A stretch of DNA of 64,000 nt, taken from the NCBI RefSeq assembly GCF_003112575.1, contig NZ_BEWC01000009.1, forward strand, positions 1 through 64,000. Direction: 5' to 3'. The notes below the pieces were generated by a model. It searched no databases. It had not been told where the DNA came from and saw only the letters and a list, made by a program, of their open reading frames with translations. This DNA comes from Streptomyces ardesiacus. GTDB lineage: Bacteria > Actinomycetota > Actinomycetes > Streptomycetales > Streptomycetaceae. A program made the position numbers and the translations under genes. Below, one piece after another: positions 31,319 through 39,715 of this stretch; positions within the stretch are counted from its first letter, which is position 1; the number at the start of each line of letters is the position of its first letter.

Positions 31319-32443
31319 ATGGCAGGAACCGACCGCGAGAAGGCCCTGGACGCCGCGCTCGCACAGATTGAACGGCAGTTCGGCAAGGGCGCGGTCATGC
31401 GCATGGGCGAACGGTCGAGGGAGCCCATCGAGGTCATCTCGACCGGTTCGACCGCGCTCGACGTGGCCCTCGGTGTCGGCGGCATCCCGCGCGGCCGGGT
31501 CGTGGAGATCTACGGCCCCGAGTCCTCGGGCAAGACGACCCTGACCCTGCACGCCGTGGCGAACGCGCAGAAGGCCGGCGGCCAGGTCGCGTTCGTGGAC
31601 GCCGAGCACGCCCTCGACCCCGAGTACGCCAAGAAGCTCGGCGTCGACATCGACAACCTGATCCTCTCCCAGCCGGACAATGGCGAGCAGGCCCTGGAGA
31701 TCGTGGACATGCTGGTCCGCTCCGGCGCCCTCGACCTCATCGTCATCGACTCCGTCGCCGCGCTCGTCCCGCGCGCGGAGATCGAGGGCGAGATGGGCGA
31801 CAGCCACGTCGGTCTGCAGGCCCGGCTGATGAGCCAGGCCCTGCGGAAGATCACCAGCGCGCTCAACCAGTCCAAGACCACCGCGATCTTCATCAACCAG
31901 CTCCGCGAGAAGATCGGCGTGATGTTCGGCTCCCCGGAGACCACGACCGGTGGCCGGGCGCTGAAGTTCTACGCCTCGGTGCGCATCGACATCCGCCGCA
32001 TCGAGACGCTGAAGGACGGCACGGAGGCGGTCGGCAACCGCACCCGCTGCAAGGTCGTCAAGAACAAGGTCGCGCCGCCCTTCAAGCAGGCCGAGTTCGA
32101 CATCCTCTACGGCCAGGGCATCAGCCGTGAGGGCGGCCTGATCGACATGGGCGTGGAGCACGGCTTCGTCCGCAAGGCCGGCGCCTGGTACACGTACGAG
32201 GGCGACCAGCTCGGCCAGGGCAAGGAGAACGCGCGCAACTTCCTGAAGGACAACCCCGACCTGGCCAACGAGATCGAGAAGAAGATCAAGGAGAAGCTGG
32301 GCGTCGGCGTGCGTCCCGAGGAGCCGGCCACCGAGACCGGCACGGACGCCGCCCCCGCCGCCCCGGCCGACGCCGCCCCGGCGGTGCCCGCGCCCACGGC
32401 CGCCAAGGCCACCAAGTCCAAGGCCGCGGCAGCCAAGAGCTGA
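31319..32443 (+). CDS. recA: Recombinase RecA
   Basis: The 374-aa protein forms filaments on single-stranded DNA, exchanges strands and triggers LexA self-cleavage. Walker A is GPESSGKTT at about 66-74, Walker B LIVIDSVAAL; the L1/L2 loop region includes MSQALRKIT and NQLREKIGVMFGSPETTTGG. The C-terminal tail is rich in Ala/Pro/Lys. ATG 31319 was chosen because it gives the usual MAGTDREKALDAAL start and has GGGTGG 6 nt upstream; the frame is open further left. Two damage-type promoters lie upstream, and recX begins 3 nt after the stop. Confidence 0.97.
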   Translation: MAGTDREKALDAALAQIERQFGKGAVMRMGERSREPIEVISTGSTALDVALGVGGIPRGRVVEIYGPESSGKTTLTLHAVANAQKAGGQVAFVDAEHALDPEYAKKLGVDIDNLILSQPDNGEQALEIVDMLVRSGALDLIVIDSVAALVPRAEIEGEMGDSHVGLQARLMSQALRKITSALNQSKTTAIFINQLREKIGVMFGSPETTTGGRALKFYASVRIDIRRIETLKDGTEAVGNRTRCKVVKNKVAPPFKQAEFDILYGQGISREGGLIDMGVEHGFVRKAGAWYTYEGDQLGQGKENARNFLKDNPDLANEIEKKIKEKLGVGVRPEEPATETGTDAAPAAPADAAPAVPAPTAAKATKSKAAAAKS

Positions 32444-32446
32444 CCC

Positions 32447-33229
32447 GTGACCCGACGAACCGACTGGGCCGAGTACACCGACGGCTCCGCCGGACCGGAC
32501 GACGGCGCGTACGGGGCGGCTGCGGCCCCGTACGAGACGGGCCCCTTCGCCACGGGCGTCCGCGAGGACGACGAGGTGCGCCACGGTGACGGCGGGGCGC
32601 GCCGCGCAGTCGGACGGGGCCGTGGGACGGGCGGCACACGCGGCCGCCGGCGGCGCGAGCGTGCGGAGCCGTCCGCCGAGGACGGAGGTGCCACTTCCTC
32701 GTCGAGGGCCGAGAAGGGGGAACCTCCGCGGGACCCGGTCGAGCAGGCACGGGCGATCTGCCTGCGCCTGCTCACCGGGACCCCGCGCACCCGCAGACAA
32801 CTGGCCGACGCCCTGCGCAAGCGGGAGATCCCCGACGAGGCTGCGGAGGAGGTGCTGTCCCGGTTCGAAGAGGTCGGCCTGATCAACGACGGCGCCTTCG
32901 CGGAGGCCTGGGTGGAGTCCCGGCACCACGGCCGCGGGCTGGCCAGACGCGCTCTCGCCCGGGAACTGCGCACCAAGGGCGTCGACGGCACGCTCATCGA
33001 CGCGGCCGTGTCCCAGCTCGACTCCGAGCAGGAGGAGGAGACCGCACGCGACCTGGTCGACCGCAAGCTGCGGGCCACCCGGGGCCTCGACCGCGACAAG
33101 AGACTGCGCCGTCTCGCGGGCATGCTGGCCCGCAAAGGCTACCCCGAGGGCATGGCCCTGCGGGTGGTCCGCCAGGCGCTGGAGGAGGAGGGCGAGGACA
33201 CGGAGTACCTCGGCGACGAGGGGTTCTGA
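32447..33229 (+). CDS. recX: Regulatory protein RecX
   Basis: RecX binds RecA filaments and limits their activity. The 260-aa protein starts at GTG 32447, 3 nt after recA, with no clear ribosome site, so it depends on coupling. The first ~95 residues are charged and disordered (Gly/Arg/Glu-rich), which is longer than in other bacteria. The RecX three-helix repeats follow at about 100-245 (AICLRLLTGTPRTRRQLADA, WVESRHHGRGLARRALAREL, LARKGYPEGMALRVVRQAL). Confidence 0.93.
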   Translation: MTRRTDWAEYTDGSAGPDDGAYGAAAAPYETGPFATGVREDDEVRHGDGGARRAVGRGRGTGGTRGRRRRERAEPSAEDGGATSSSRAEKGEPPRDPVEQARAICLRLLTGTPRTRRQLADALRKREIPDEAAEEVLSRFEEVGLINDGAFAEAWVESRHHGRGLARRALARELRTKGVDGTLIDAAVSQLDSEQEEETARDLVDRKLRATRGLDRDKRLRRLAGMLARKGYPEGMALRVVRQALEEEGEDTEYLGDEGF

Positions 33230-33290
33230 GCCGTCGGCCGACGCTTCCCCCCCCGCGACCCGCCCGACTCGGGCGCACCCCGCGGCCGGA

Positions 33291-33311
33291 CTGCCGGGCC
33301 GGTTCCGGCAG
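33291..33311. terminator. Weak hairpin after recX
   Basis: ctgccgg (33291-33297) pairs with ccggcag (33305-33311) in the gap between convergent recX and the rhodanese gene. There is no T-run, so termination is only suggested by position. Confidence 0.3.
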
Positions 33312-33348
33312 GGCCGGCAAGAGAGCGCAGGCCGACGTGTCCCGCGGG

Positions 33349-33747
33349 CTATGGAAGGCCGGCGGCCACCGGCAGGCCCGCCGCGCGCCAGGCCTGGAAG
33401 CCGCCGATCAGATCGGTGGCCCGGTGCAGACCCAGCCGGTGCAGGGACTCCGCCGCCAGACTCGAGGCGTAGCCCTCGTCGCACACCACGACCACCCGCA
33501 CGTCGTGGTCCGTGGCCTCCGGGAGGCGGTGGCTGCCCTGCGGATCCAGCCGCCACTCCAGCTCGTTGCGCTCGATCACGAGGGCGCCGGGGATCACGCC
33601 GTCCCGCTCGCGCAGGGCCGCGTACCGGATGTCGACGAGCAGTGCCGTACCGGCCTCGGCGGCGTCGTACGCCTCGTCCGGTGCGATCCGCCGGTATCCG
33701 GAGCGCACACGCTCCAGCAGGGCGTCGATTCCGGTGGGCCCGCTCAC
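33349..33747 (-). CDS. Rhodanese-like sulfurtransferase domain protein
   Basis: The 132-aa single-domain rhodanese has its active cysteine at Cys89 in VVVCDEGYASS and the typical end LIGGFQAWRAAGLPV. Rhodaneses move sulfane sulfur, for example from thiosulfate or persulfide to an acceptor. GTG 33747 overlaps the stop of the cysteine dioxygenase gene (GTGA), so both are made together, which points to a job in handling sulfur from cysteine breakdown. Confidence 0.88.
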   Translation of the reverse strand: MSGPTGIDALLERVRSGYRRIAPDEAYDAAEAGTALLVDIRYAALRERDGVIPGALVIERNELEWRLDPQGSHRLPEATDHDVRVVVVCDEGYASSLAAESLHRLGLHRATDLIGGFQAWRAAGLPVAAGLP

Positions 33748-34277
33748 TGCCAGTCCTGCGGGCGCTCGACCTGCTCCAGACGCAGGGTCTGGCCGGTGCG
33801 GCTGTAGCGGCGGATCCGGGGCAGCGGCGGGTAGTAGGCGTGCACGGAGACCGCGTGGCGGTCGGACGACTCGTTGAGGACCTCGTGCACGTGGTGCCGG
33901 CCGAAGGCGCGGCCCTGACCGGTGCCCAGCCGGCGTTCCCGGTCCACGCCGTCGCTGAGTTCGAGGGTCTTCCAGCCGTCGGTGGGCAGGCGGGCGGCGA
34001 GCGCGTTCTCCTTGAGCTCGCCCGCGGCCGTGACAAAGGCGCCCACGGAGTCGGCGTGGTCGTGCCAGCCGGTGCCGGTGCCGGGCGGCCAGCCGATCAG
34101 CCAGGCCTCACTGCCGCCGGGCCCGGCCAGCCGCACCCACGTGCGGCCCTCGGGGTCGAGCGGCAGGGAGGCGATCAGCTCGGCGTCGGCCGCCGCACGC
34201 CGGACGAAGTCGAGGAGTGCGGCCTGCGTCGGGGCGGCCGTGGAAGCGGAGGCAGGGGAAAGGGAGGGGAGGGACAC
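33744..34277 (-). CDS. Cysteine dioxygenase (cupin, type I)
   Basis: Cysteine dioxygenase turns cysteine into cysteine sulfinate using non-haem Fe(II). The protein has 177 aa from GTG 34277, with AGGACGG upstream; earlier codons are open to 34430 but cover a leader ORF in another frame. Iron ligands are visible as His72 and His74 in GTGWHDHADS and a third among His128/129/131 (GRHHVHEV). Upstream lie a Cys-containing leader ORF and a strong promoter; downstream a rhodanese overlaps by 4 nt. The family also includes mercaptopropionate dioxygenases, so the thiol substrate is inferred. Confidence 0.87.
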   Translation of the reverse strand: MSLPSLSPASASTAAPTQAALLDFVRRAAADAELIASLPLDPEGRTWVRLAGPGGSEAWLIGWPPGTGTGWHDHADSVGAFVTAAGELKENALAARLPTDGWKTLELSDGVDRERRLGTGQGRAFGRHHVHEVLNESSDRHAVSVHAYYPPLPRIRRYSRTGQTLRLEQVERPQDWQ

Positions 34278-34356
34278 GGGTACCGTCCTGGGAGTTCGCG
34301 AGGGAACGCGCGGCGGCAGACAGGAGCTGCGGCGGGCGCGAAGAGGGGGAGGCGAG

Positions 34357-34404
34357 TCAGCAGGACGGACGACACACGCAGCCCGCATAGCGGACGAGGT
34401 CCAT
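34357..34404 (-). CDS. Short Cys-containing leader peptide before cysteine dioxygenase
   Basis: The 15-codon ORF MDLVRYAGCVCRPSC has an ATG at 34404 with GGAGGG about 6 nt upstream and stops at 34357, 79 nt before the cysteine dioxygenase start. Three of its last seven codons are Cys (TGC, TGT, TGC). The start codon sits in the 14-bp palindrome ggtccatatggacc. Together with the promoter 40 nt upstream this looks like a cysteine-sensing leader, in the manner of the poly-Cys attenuators known in mycobacteria. I saw no strong intrinsic terminator between it and the dioxygenase, so the switch may act by Rho or by ribosome-site masking. The function is inferred. Confidence 0.6.
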   Translation of the reverse strand: MDLVRYAGCVCRPSC

Positions 34405-34450
34405 ATGGACCCTCCGCCACAGGCGCACACAGGTGTCGGTCACGATCCGG

Positions 34451-34479
34451 AGTAGACCACGACGGTACGGGCCGGTCAA
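34451..34479 (-). promoter_or_regulatory. Promoter of the cysteine dioxygenase unit
   Basis: On the minus strand, TTGACC (34479-34474) and TCTACT (34456-34451) are separated by 17 bp, close to the housekeeping consensus. Transcription would start near 34444, giving a ~40-nt leader before the short ORF. Confidence 0.7.
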
Positions 34480-34545
34480 CTCAGCGTCACCATGCGGACA
34501 GTGCGCGACCCCGCCCCGTGACCGGAGGCGGGGGCGACGGCCCGC

Positions 34546-36156
34546 TCAGCGGGACCCGGCCGCGGCCCCCGCCCCCTCCTCGGCCTCCGTGGCGGTCCCG
34601 CCCAGCGCGCTCTCCGCGGCCGCGTAGAGGTCGGCAGGGCGCACCCCGTTCAGCGCCGTGACCAGGTGACCGTCGGGCCGCACCAGCAGCACGGTGTGCG
34701 CCGCCGCCCCCGGATAGCTCTCGGCGACCAGCAGCTCGGCGTGGTGGGGCAGCGCCGTCACCGCCGCCGCCAGCCGGGGCATGACCCCGGCCGTTACCCA
34801 GTGCTTGCGTTCCCACACCCCCGTGCCCGGCGCGATCAGCACCACCAGCAGCGCCCCGCGGCCCAGCCGGTCGCGCAGTCGTACGAAGGTGCCGTCCTCC
34901 GCCGTGACCCGCACGTCGGTGACGGGCGTCCCGGGCGCCGTGCCGACGGACACCTCGCCGGCGAGGCCCTCGGGCGCCAGCGGCGAGCCGGCGTACGGCC
35001 CCGGCGCGCCCAGCGTCCCGCGCCCGAGGTGACCGTCCGCCAGCAGCGCGTCGTTGCCACGGGCCGCGCCGGGGACGTAGGAGCGCAGTCCGCCGCCGCC
35101 ACGGAGCAGGGGAAGCACCTGGTCGGCGGCGCGCAGCCGCGCGGAGACCGCCGCCCGACGCTCCGTCTGGTAGCTGTCGAGCAGCGCCTCGCGCGGGCCG
35201 TGGTGCCAGACCAGGGCCAGTTTCCAGGCGAGGTTGTCGGCGTCCAGCAGCCCCTCCTCCAGGCCCTGGGTGCCGAGCGCGCCCAGCAGATGGGCCGCGT
35301 CCCCGGCGAGCAGCACGCGGCCCACCCGCCAGCGGCGCGCGAGCCGGTGGTGGACCGTGTGGACGCCGGTGTCGAGGAGTTCGTAGGCCGGAGTCGCGCC
35401 GTCGGCCCAGCCGGTGAGGGTCTCGCGGACCCGGTTCACGAGGAGTTCCGGTGTGACCAGGTCCTTGCCGGGCGGCAGCAGCCAGTCCAGGCGCCACACA
35501 CCGTCCGGCAGCGGGCGGCCGACCACCTCGCCGGCCGACGGCCCCGTCGTCCGCCACGGCGGCATGCGGTGGAGCAGCGCCTCGTCGGTCCACGGGAGTT
35601 CGGTGCGCAGGGCGGCTACGGCGTATCGTTCCACCGCCGTACGGCCGGGGAAGCGGATGTCCTGGAGTTTGCGGACGGTGGAGCGGGGGCCGTCGCAGCC
35701 GACCAGGTAACTGCCGCGCCACCAGGTGCCGGCGGGGCCACGGGTGTGGGCCGTGACACCGGACTTCTCCTGCTCGATGCCGTCCAGCCGGCTGTCCACG
35801 GCGACCTTGACCAGCCGTTCACGGGCGAGCGCCGTGCGCAGGACACCGGTCAGCTCGTGCTGGGCGATGTGCAGGGGAGCCGGTTCGGCGTCGCCGAACA
35901 CGACCTCGCGTGTCACCTGCTTGCGCCGCATCGACCGCCATCCGGCCCAACGCGACCCCAGCCCCGTCAGCGGTGTGCCGGTCAGCCGCTCGACGAGCGC
36001 GACGGCCTCCTCGCGCAGGACGACGGTGCGCGCGGGGCGCGGTTCGTCCTTGCCCGGGCCCTCGTCGAGGACGACACAGGGCACCTCCTGCCGCGCCAGC
36101 GCCAGGGCGAGCGTGAGCCCGACGGGCCCCGCTCCGGTGATGATCACCGGGTCCAC
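34546..36156 (-). CDS. FAD-dependent aromatic-ring-type monooxygenase
   Basis: The 536-aa protein starts at GTG 36156 behind AGGGGG; the frame extends to ATG 36246 without typical sequence. FAD binding is shown by GAGPVGLTLALALARQ at the N-terminus, the DG motif LVGCDGPRSTVRKL, and GRVLLAGDAAHLLGALGTQGL. The C-terminal thioredoxin-like domain (residues ~400-515) is that of PheA/TfdB-type hydroxylases. It uses NAD(P)H and oxygen to hydroxylate an aromatic or polyketide substrate, not identified. It lies alone, between the gluD end and the dioxygenase promoter. Confidence 0.85.
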   Translation of the reverse strand: MDPVIITGAGPVGLTLALALARQEVPCVVLDEGPGKDEPRPARTVVLREEAVALVERLTGTPLTGLGSRWAGWRSMRRKQVTREVVFGDAEPAPLHIAQHELTGVLRTALARERLVKVAVDSRLDGIEQEKSGVTAHTRGPAGTWWRGSYLVGCDGPRSTVRKLQDIRFPGRTAVERYAVAALRTELPWTDEALLHRMPPWRTTGPSAGEVVGRPLPDGVWRLDWLLPPGKDLVTPELLVNRVRETLTGWADGATPAYELLDTGVHTVHHRLARRWRVGRVLLAGDAAHLLGALGTQGLEEGLLDADNLAWKLALVWHHGPREALLDSYQTERRAAVSARLRAADQVLPLLRGGGGLRSYVPGAARGNDALLADGHLGRGTLGAPGPYAGSPLAPEGLAGEVSVGTAPGTPVTDVRVTAEDGTFVRLRDRLGRGALLVVLIAPGTGVWERKHWVTAGVMPRLAAAVTALPHHAELLVAESYPGAAAHTVLLVRPDGHLVTALNGVRPADLYAAAESALGGTATEAEEGAGAAAGSR

Positions 36157-36272
36157 GGTGCGGCGCCCCCTGCCCGTGACGGTGTCCCGGGGGACGTGGG
36201 TGAACAGGACATTGGAGCAGGGTGCACGGTCACAGAACGTATGCAACCCATTGCCGCTGCTTGCGTCAAGCG

Positions 36273-36306
36273 ACGGAGGCCGTGGCGATCATGCCACGGC
36301 CTCCGT
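36273..36306. terminator. Hairpin between gluD and the FAD monooxygenase gene
   Basis: A perfect 14-bp stem (36273-36286 with 36293-36306) encloses the loop gatcat. It lies just after the gluD stop on the minus strand. There is no T-run, as is common for Streptomyces terminators. Confidence 0.7.
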
Positions 36307-36341
36307 TGACGGTCATACGAGATGACTGTGGGTCGGATGCG

Positions 36342-37229
36342 TCAGATCTTGCCCACGGTTCCGGCGTCGGCGGTCTCCACGTCGTCCGCGCTCAGCACCG
36401 CACCGGTCGACTTCTTCGCCCGCCGCAGCCGGCGCTCCAGCCAGCTCGCGAAGCTCGTGAGGGCGAAGTTGAGCGCGATGTAGATCACGGCGACCACGGT
36501 GTAGCTGGCGATGACGTTGGCGCCGTAGTAGCCGCTCATCGTGTTGGCCGAGGCGAGCAGCTCGGGGAAGGTGAGGATCGCGCCGCCGAGCGCGGTGTCC
36601 TTGAGGATCACGACGAGCTGGCTGACGATGGCCGGCAGCATCGCCGTGACCGCCTGCGGCAGCAGGATCAGCCGCATGACCTGGCCCTTGCGCAGGCCGA
36701 TCGCCATCGCGCCCTCCGCCTGGCCCTTGGGCAGGGACAGGATGCCGGAGCGGACGATCTCGGCGAGGACCGAGGCGTTGTACAGCACCAGGCCGGTGAC
36801 GACGGCGTAGAGCGGCCGGTCGTCCGAGCTGACGTCGGTGTACTCCGCGAACAGCGCCAGACCGAAGATCATCAGGACCAGCACGGGGATGGAACGGAAG
36901 AACTCGACCACGATCGCGGCCGGCACCCGGACCCACTGGTGGTCGGAGAGCCGGGCGATGCCCAGCGCCGCGCCGAGGGGCAGGGCGATGACCACGGCGA
37001 GGACCGCGGCCTTCAGCGTGTTCTGCAACCCCGGCCAGATGTACGTGGACCACGCCTCGGTGCCGGTGAAGAACGGCTTCCACAGGGCCCACTCCAGCTG
37101 GCCCTTGTCGTTGAGGGTGCTGATCACCCACCACAGCAGGGCGGCGAGGGCGACCAGGAAGACGACCGTGAAGAGGACGTTGCGCCGCTTGGCACGCGGG
37201 CCCTGGGCGTCGTAGAGAACGGAACTCAT
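36342..37229 (-). CDS. gluD: Glutamate ABC transporter permease GluD
   Basis: This 295-aa inner-membrane permease starts at ATG 37229, overlapping the gluC stop by 4 nt. It has one extra N-terminal helix (~18-38), then the HisM-type domain with five helices and the EAA loop (AEIVRSGILSLPKGQAEGAMAIGL) that touches the ATPase. It is the last gene of gluABCD and pairs with GluC for glutamate uptake. The C-terminal 30 residues are charged. A strong hairpin follows the stop. Confidence 0.93.
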   Translation of the reverse strand: MSSVLYDAQGPRAKRRNVLFTVVFLVALAALLWWVISTLNDKGQLEWALWKPFFTGTEAWSTYIWPGLQNTLKAAVLAVVIALPLGAALGIARLSDHQWVRVPAAIVVEFFRSIPVLVLMIFGLALFAEYTDVSSDDRPLYAVVTGLVLYNASVLAEIVRSGILSLPKGQAEGAMAIGLRKGQVMRLILLPQAVTAMLPAIVSQLVVILKDTALGGAILTFPELLASANTMSGYYGANVIASYTVVAVIYIALNFALTSFASWLERRLRRAKKSTGAVLSADDVETADAGTVGKI

Positions 37230-37894
37230 CGCTTCACCGCCACCTTCTTGCCCACCCAGCCCAGGATCAGGCCGGTCGGCAGCGTCAACACCACGAACAC
37301 GAGAGCGATGACGGCGGAGATGAGCAGCAGCTGCGCCTCGTTCTCGATCATCTCCTTCATCAGCAGCGCCGTTTCCGCCACACCGATGGCCGCGGCGACC
37401 GTGGTGTTCTTGATCAGCGCGATCAGCACGTTCGCCAGCGGAACGACGGACGAGCGGAACGCCTGCGGCAGCACCACCAGCCGGAGCACCTGGCCGAAGC
37501 TCAGGCCGAGGGCCCGGGCGGCCTCCGCCTGGCCGACCGGCACCGTGTTGATGCCGGAGCGCAGCGCCTCGCACACGAACGACGACGTGTAGAGGATCAG
37601 GCCGAGGACCGCGAGGCGGAAGTTGATCGTCTCGAAGTCGTTGCCTCCGCCGAGGGTGACCCCCAGCGTCTGGCTCAGTCCCAGCGACGCGAACAGGATG
37701 ATCACGGTCAGCGGGATGTTCCGCACGATGTTCACATACGCGGTTCCGAAAGCGCGCATCAACGGAACCGGGCCGACCCGCATGGCGGCCAGCATGGTGC
37801 CCCAGATCAGGGAACCGACGGCCGAGAGCACAGCGAGCTGCACTGTCGTCCAGACGGCACCCGCCAGGTCGTAATCCTGAAGAAAGTCGAACAC
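37226..37894 (-). CDS. gluC: Glutamate ABC transporter permease GluC
   Basis: The 222-aa permease starts at GTG 37894 (VFDFLQDYDLAG). It shows the five-helix HisM domain and the EAA loop (CEALRSGINTVPVGQAEAARALGL). It is 84 nt downstream of gluB and overlaps gluD. With GluD it forms the membrane channel of the glutamate importer. Confidence 0.93.
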   Translation of the reverse strand: MFDFLQDYDLAGAVWTTVQLAVLSAVGSLIWGTMLAAMRVGPVPLMRAFGTAYVNIVRNIPLTVIILFASLGLSQTLGVTLGGGNDFETINFRLAVLGLILYTSSFVCEALRSGINTVPVGQAEAARALGLSFGQVLRLVVLPQAFRSSVVPLANVLIALIKNTTVAAAIGVAETALLMKEMIENEAQLLLISAVIALVFVVLTLPTGLILGWVGKKVAVKR

Positions 37895-37978
37895 GATCTC
37901 CCGCGCTTCCGGGTGTAGGGATGCCCGCCCCGGTGCGCCGCCCCTGCGGTGGGGCGGCGCACCTCGTCAGGCCCGGCC

Positions 37979-38815
37979 TCAGCTCTTGATGTCGCCGATC
38001 TTGGGCGCCGGCTCGTTGTTGTAGTTGGCCGGGCCGAAGTTGTCCTTGACGGCCTTGTCCCAGGACTTGTCCGCGACCATCTCCTCAAGGGCCTTGTTGA
38101 TCTTGTCCTTGAGGTCGCTGCCCTTCTTGACGCCGATGCCGTAGTTCTCGTTCGTCAGCTTGAAGCCGCCGAGCTTGAACTTGCCCTTGAACTGCGACTG
38201 GGAGGCGTAACCGGCGAGGATCGAGTCGTCGGTGGTCAGCGCGTCGATGGCGCCGTTCTGCAGGCCGGGCAGGCAGGCCGAGTACGTCGGGTACGGCTGG
38301 AGCTGGGCCTTGGGGGCCAGCTTGTCCTTGATGTTCTGCGCCGAGGTCGAGCCGGTGACCGAGCAGAGCTTGGCGTTGTTCAGGTCCTCCGGCGACTTGA
38401 TCTTGTCGTCGTCGGCGCGGATCAGCACGTCCTGGTGGGCGAGCAGGTAGGGGCCGGCGAAGTCGACCTTCTCCTGGCGCTGCGGGGTGATCGAGTACGT
38501 GGCGGCGATGAAGTCGACGTCACCGCGCTGCAGCATGGTCTCGCGGTCGGCGCTCTTCGACTCCTTCCACTCGATCTGGTCCTCGGTGTAGCCGAGCTTC
38601 TTCGCGACGTACGTGGCGATGTCCACGTCGAAGCCCGCGTAGCCGTCCGGGGTCTTCTGGCCGAGGCCGGGCTGGTCGAACTTGATGCCGATGGTGATCT
38701 TCTTGCTGTCGCCGCCGGACGAACCGCTGTCCTTGTCGTCGCCGCCGCACGCGGTGGCGGTCAGGGCGAGGGCGAGCACGGCGGCCGAGGCGGCGGAGAC
38801 CTTGCGAAGCTTCAT
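37979..38815 (-). CDS. gluB: Glutamate-binding lipoprotein GluB
   Basis: The 278-aa solute-binding protein starts at ATG 38815, chosen over 38824 because AAAGGA is 8 nt upstream. A lipoprotein signal ends in LTATAC-GGDD, so it is anchored outside the membrane. The SBP family 3 domain follows (FDVDIATYVAKKLGYT, VDFIAATYSITPQR, and the late INKALEEM helix). It captures glutamate and delivers it to GluC/GluD. A 123-bp gap with short GATCAG and GCTGTGATCG repeats separates it from gluA, perhaps allowing separate expression of this subunit. Confidence 0.94.
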   Translation of the reverse strand: MKLRKVSAASAAVLALALTATACGGDDKDSGSSGGDSKKITIGIKFDQPGLGQKTPDGYAGFDVDIATYVAKKLGYTEDQIEWKESKSADRETMLQRGDVDFIAATYSITPQRQEKVDFAGPYLLAHQDVLIRADDDKIKSPEDLNNAKLCSVTGSTSAQNIKDKLAPKAQLQPYPTYSACLPGLQNGAIDALTTDDSILAGYASQSQFKGKFKLGGFKLTNENYGIGVKKGSDLKDKINKALEEMVADKSWDKAVKDNFGPANYNNEPAPKIGDIKS

Positions 38816-38938
38816 GGTGAACATCCTTTGGCTGTGATCGAGCTGTGATCGGACGATCAGAGGATCAGGCGATCAGATGCGGCCGTCGGCGCGGGCCGCC
38901 ACGGCGGGCGACGCGGGACTGCGGACCGCCCCGGGAAA

Positions 38939-39715
38939 TCAGTGGTGCAGGATCTTCGACAGGAAGTCCTTGGCACGGTCGCTGCGCGGGTTGCTGAAGA
39001 ACTGGTCCGGCGCGGCCTCCTCGACGATGCGGCCGTCCGCCATGAACACCACGCGGTTGGCCGCCGAGCGGGCGAAGCCCATCTCGTGCGTGACCACGAT
39101 CATGGTCATGCCGTCCTCGGCGAGCTGCTTCATGACCTCGAGGACCTCGTTGATCATCTCGGGGTCGAGGGCCGACGTCGGCTCGTCGAAGAGCATGACC
39201 TTCGGGTCCATGGCCAGCGCACGCGCGATGGCCACACGCTGCTGCTGACCGCCGGAGAGCTGCGCCGGGTACTTGTCCGCCTGGGCCCCCACGCCGACCC
39301 GGTCGAGCAGGGCGCGGGCCTTCTCCTCGGCCTTCTTGGCGTCGACCTTGCGGACCTTGACCTGGCCCAGGGTCACGTTCTCGAGCACCGTCTTGTGCGC
39401 GAAGAGGTTGAACGACTGGAAGACCATGCCGACGTCGGCCCGCAGCCGGGCCAGCTCCTTGCCCTCGGCGGGCAGCGGCTTGCCGTCGATCGTGATCGAA
39501 CCGGCGTCGATGGTCTCCAGACGGTTGATGGTGCGGCACAGAGTGGACTTGCCGGACCCCGAGGGTCCGATGACCACGACGACCTCGCCGCGGTGAATGG
39601 TCAGGTCGATGTCCTGGAGCACGTGCAACGCGCCGAAGTGCTTGTTGACACTGTCCAGGACGACCAGATCGCCGGTCGCAGCCTTGTCTTCCTTGGCCAC
39701 CGATACTTCGGTCAT
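38939..39715 (-). CDS. gluA: Glutamate ABC transporter ATP-binding protein GluA
   Basis: This 258-aa ATPase starts at ATG 39715. Walker A is GPSGSGKST, the signature LSGGQQQRVAIARAL, Walker B VMLFDEPTSALD and the switch His in VVTHEMGFA. It is of the polar amino-acid uptake (PAAT) type. It leads the gluABCD operon, transcribed away from gluR-gluK through a shared 312-bp region with two 11-bp-spaced direct repeats that could bind GluR. Confidence 0.95.
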   Translation of the reverse strand: MTEVSVAKEDKAATGDLVVLDSVNKHFGALHVLQDIDLTIHRGEVVVVIGPSGSGKSTLCRTINRLETIDAGSITIDGKPLPAEGKELARLRADVGMVFQSFNLFAHKTVLENVTLGQVKVRKVDAKKAEEKARALLDRVGVGAQADKYPAQLSGGQQQRVAIARALAMDPKVMLFDEPTSALDPEMINEVLEVMKQLAEDGMTMIVVTHEMGFARSAANRVVFMADGRIVEEAAPDQFFSNPRSDRAKDFLSKILHH

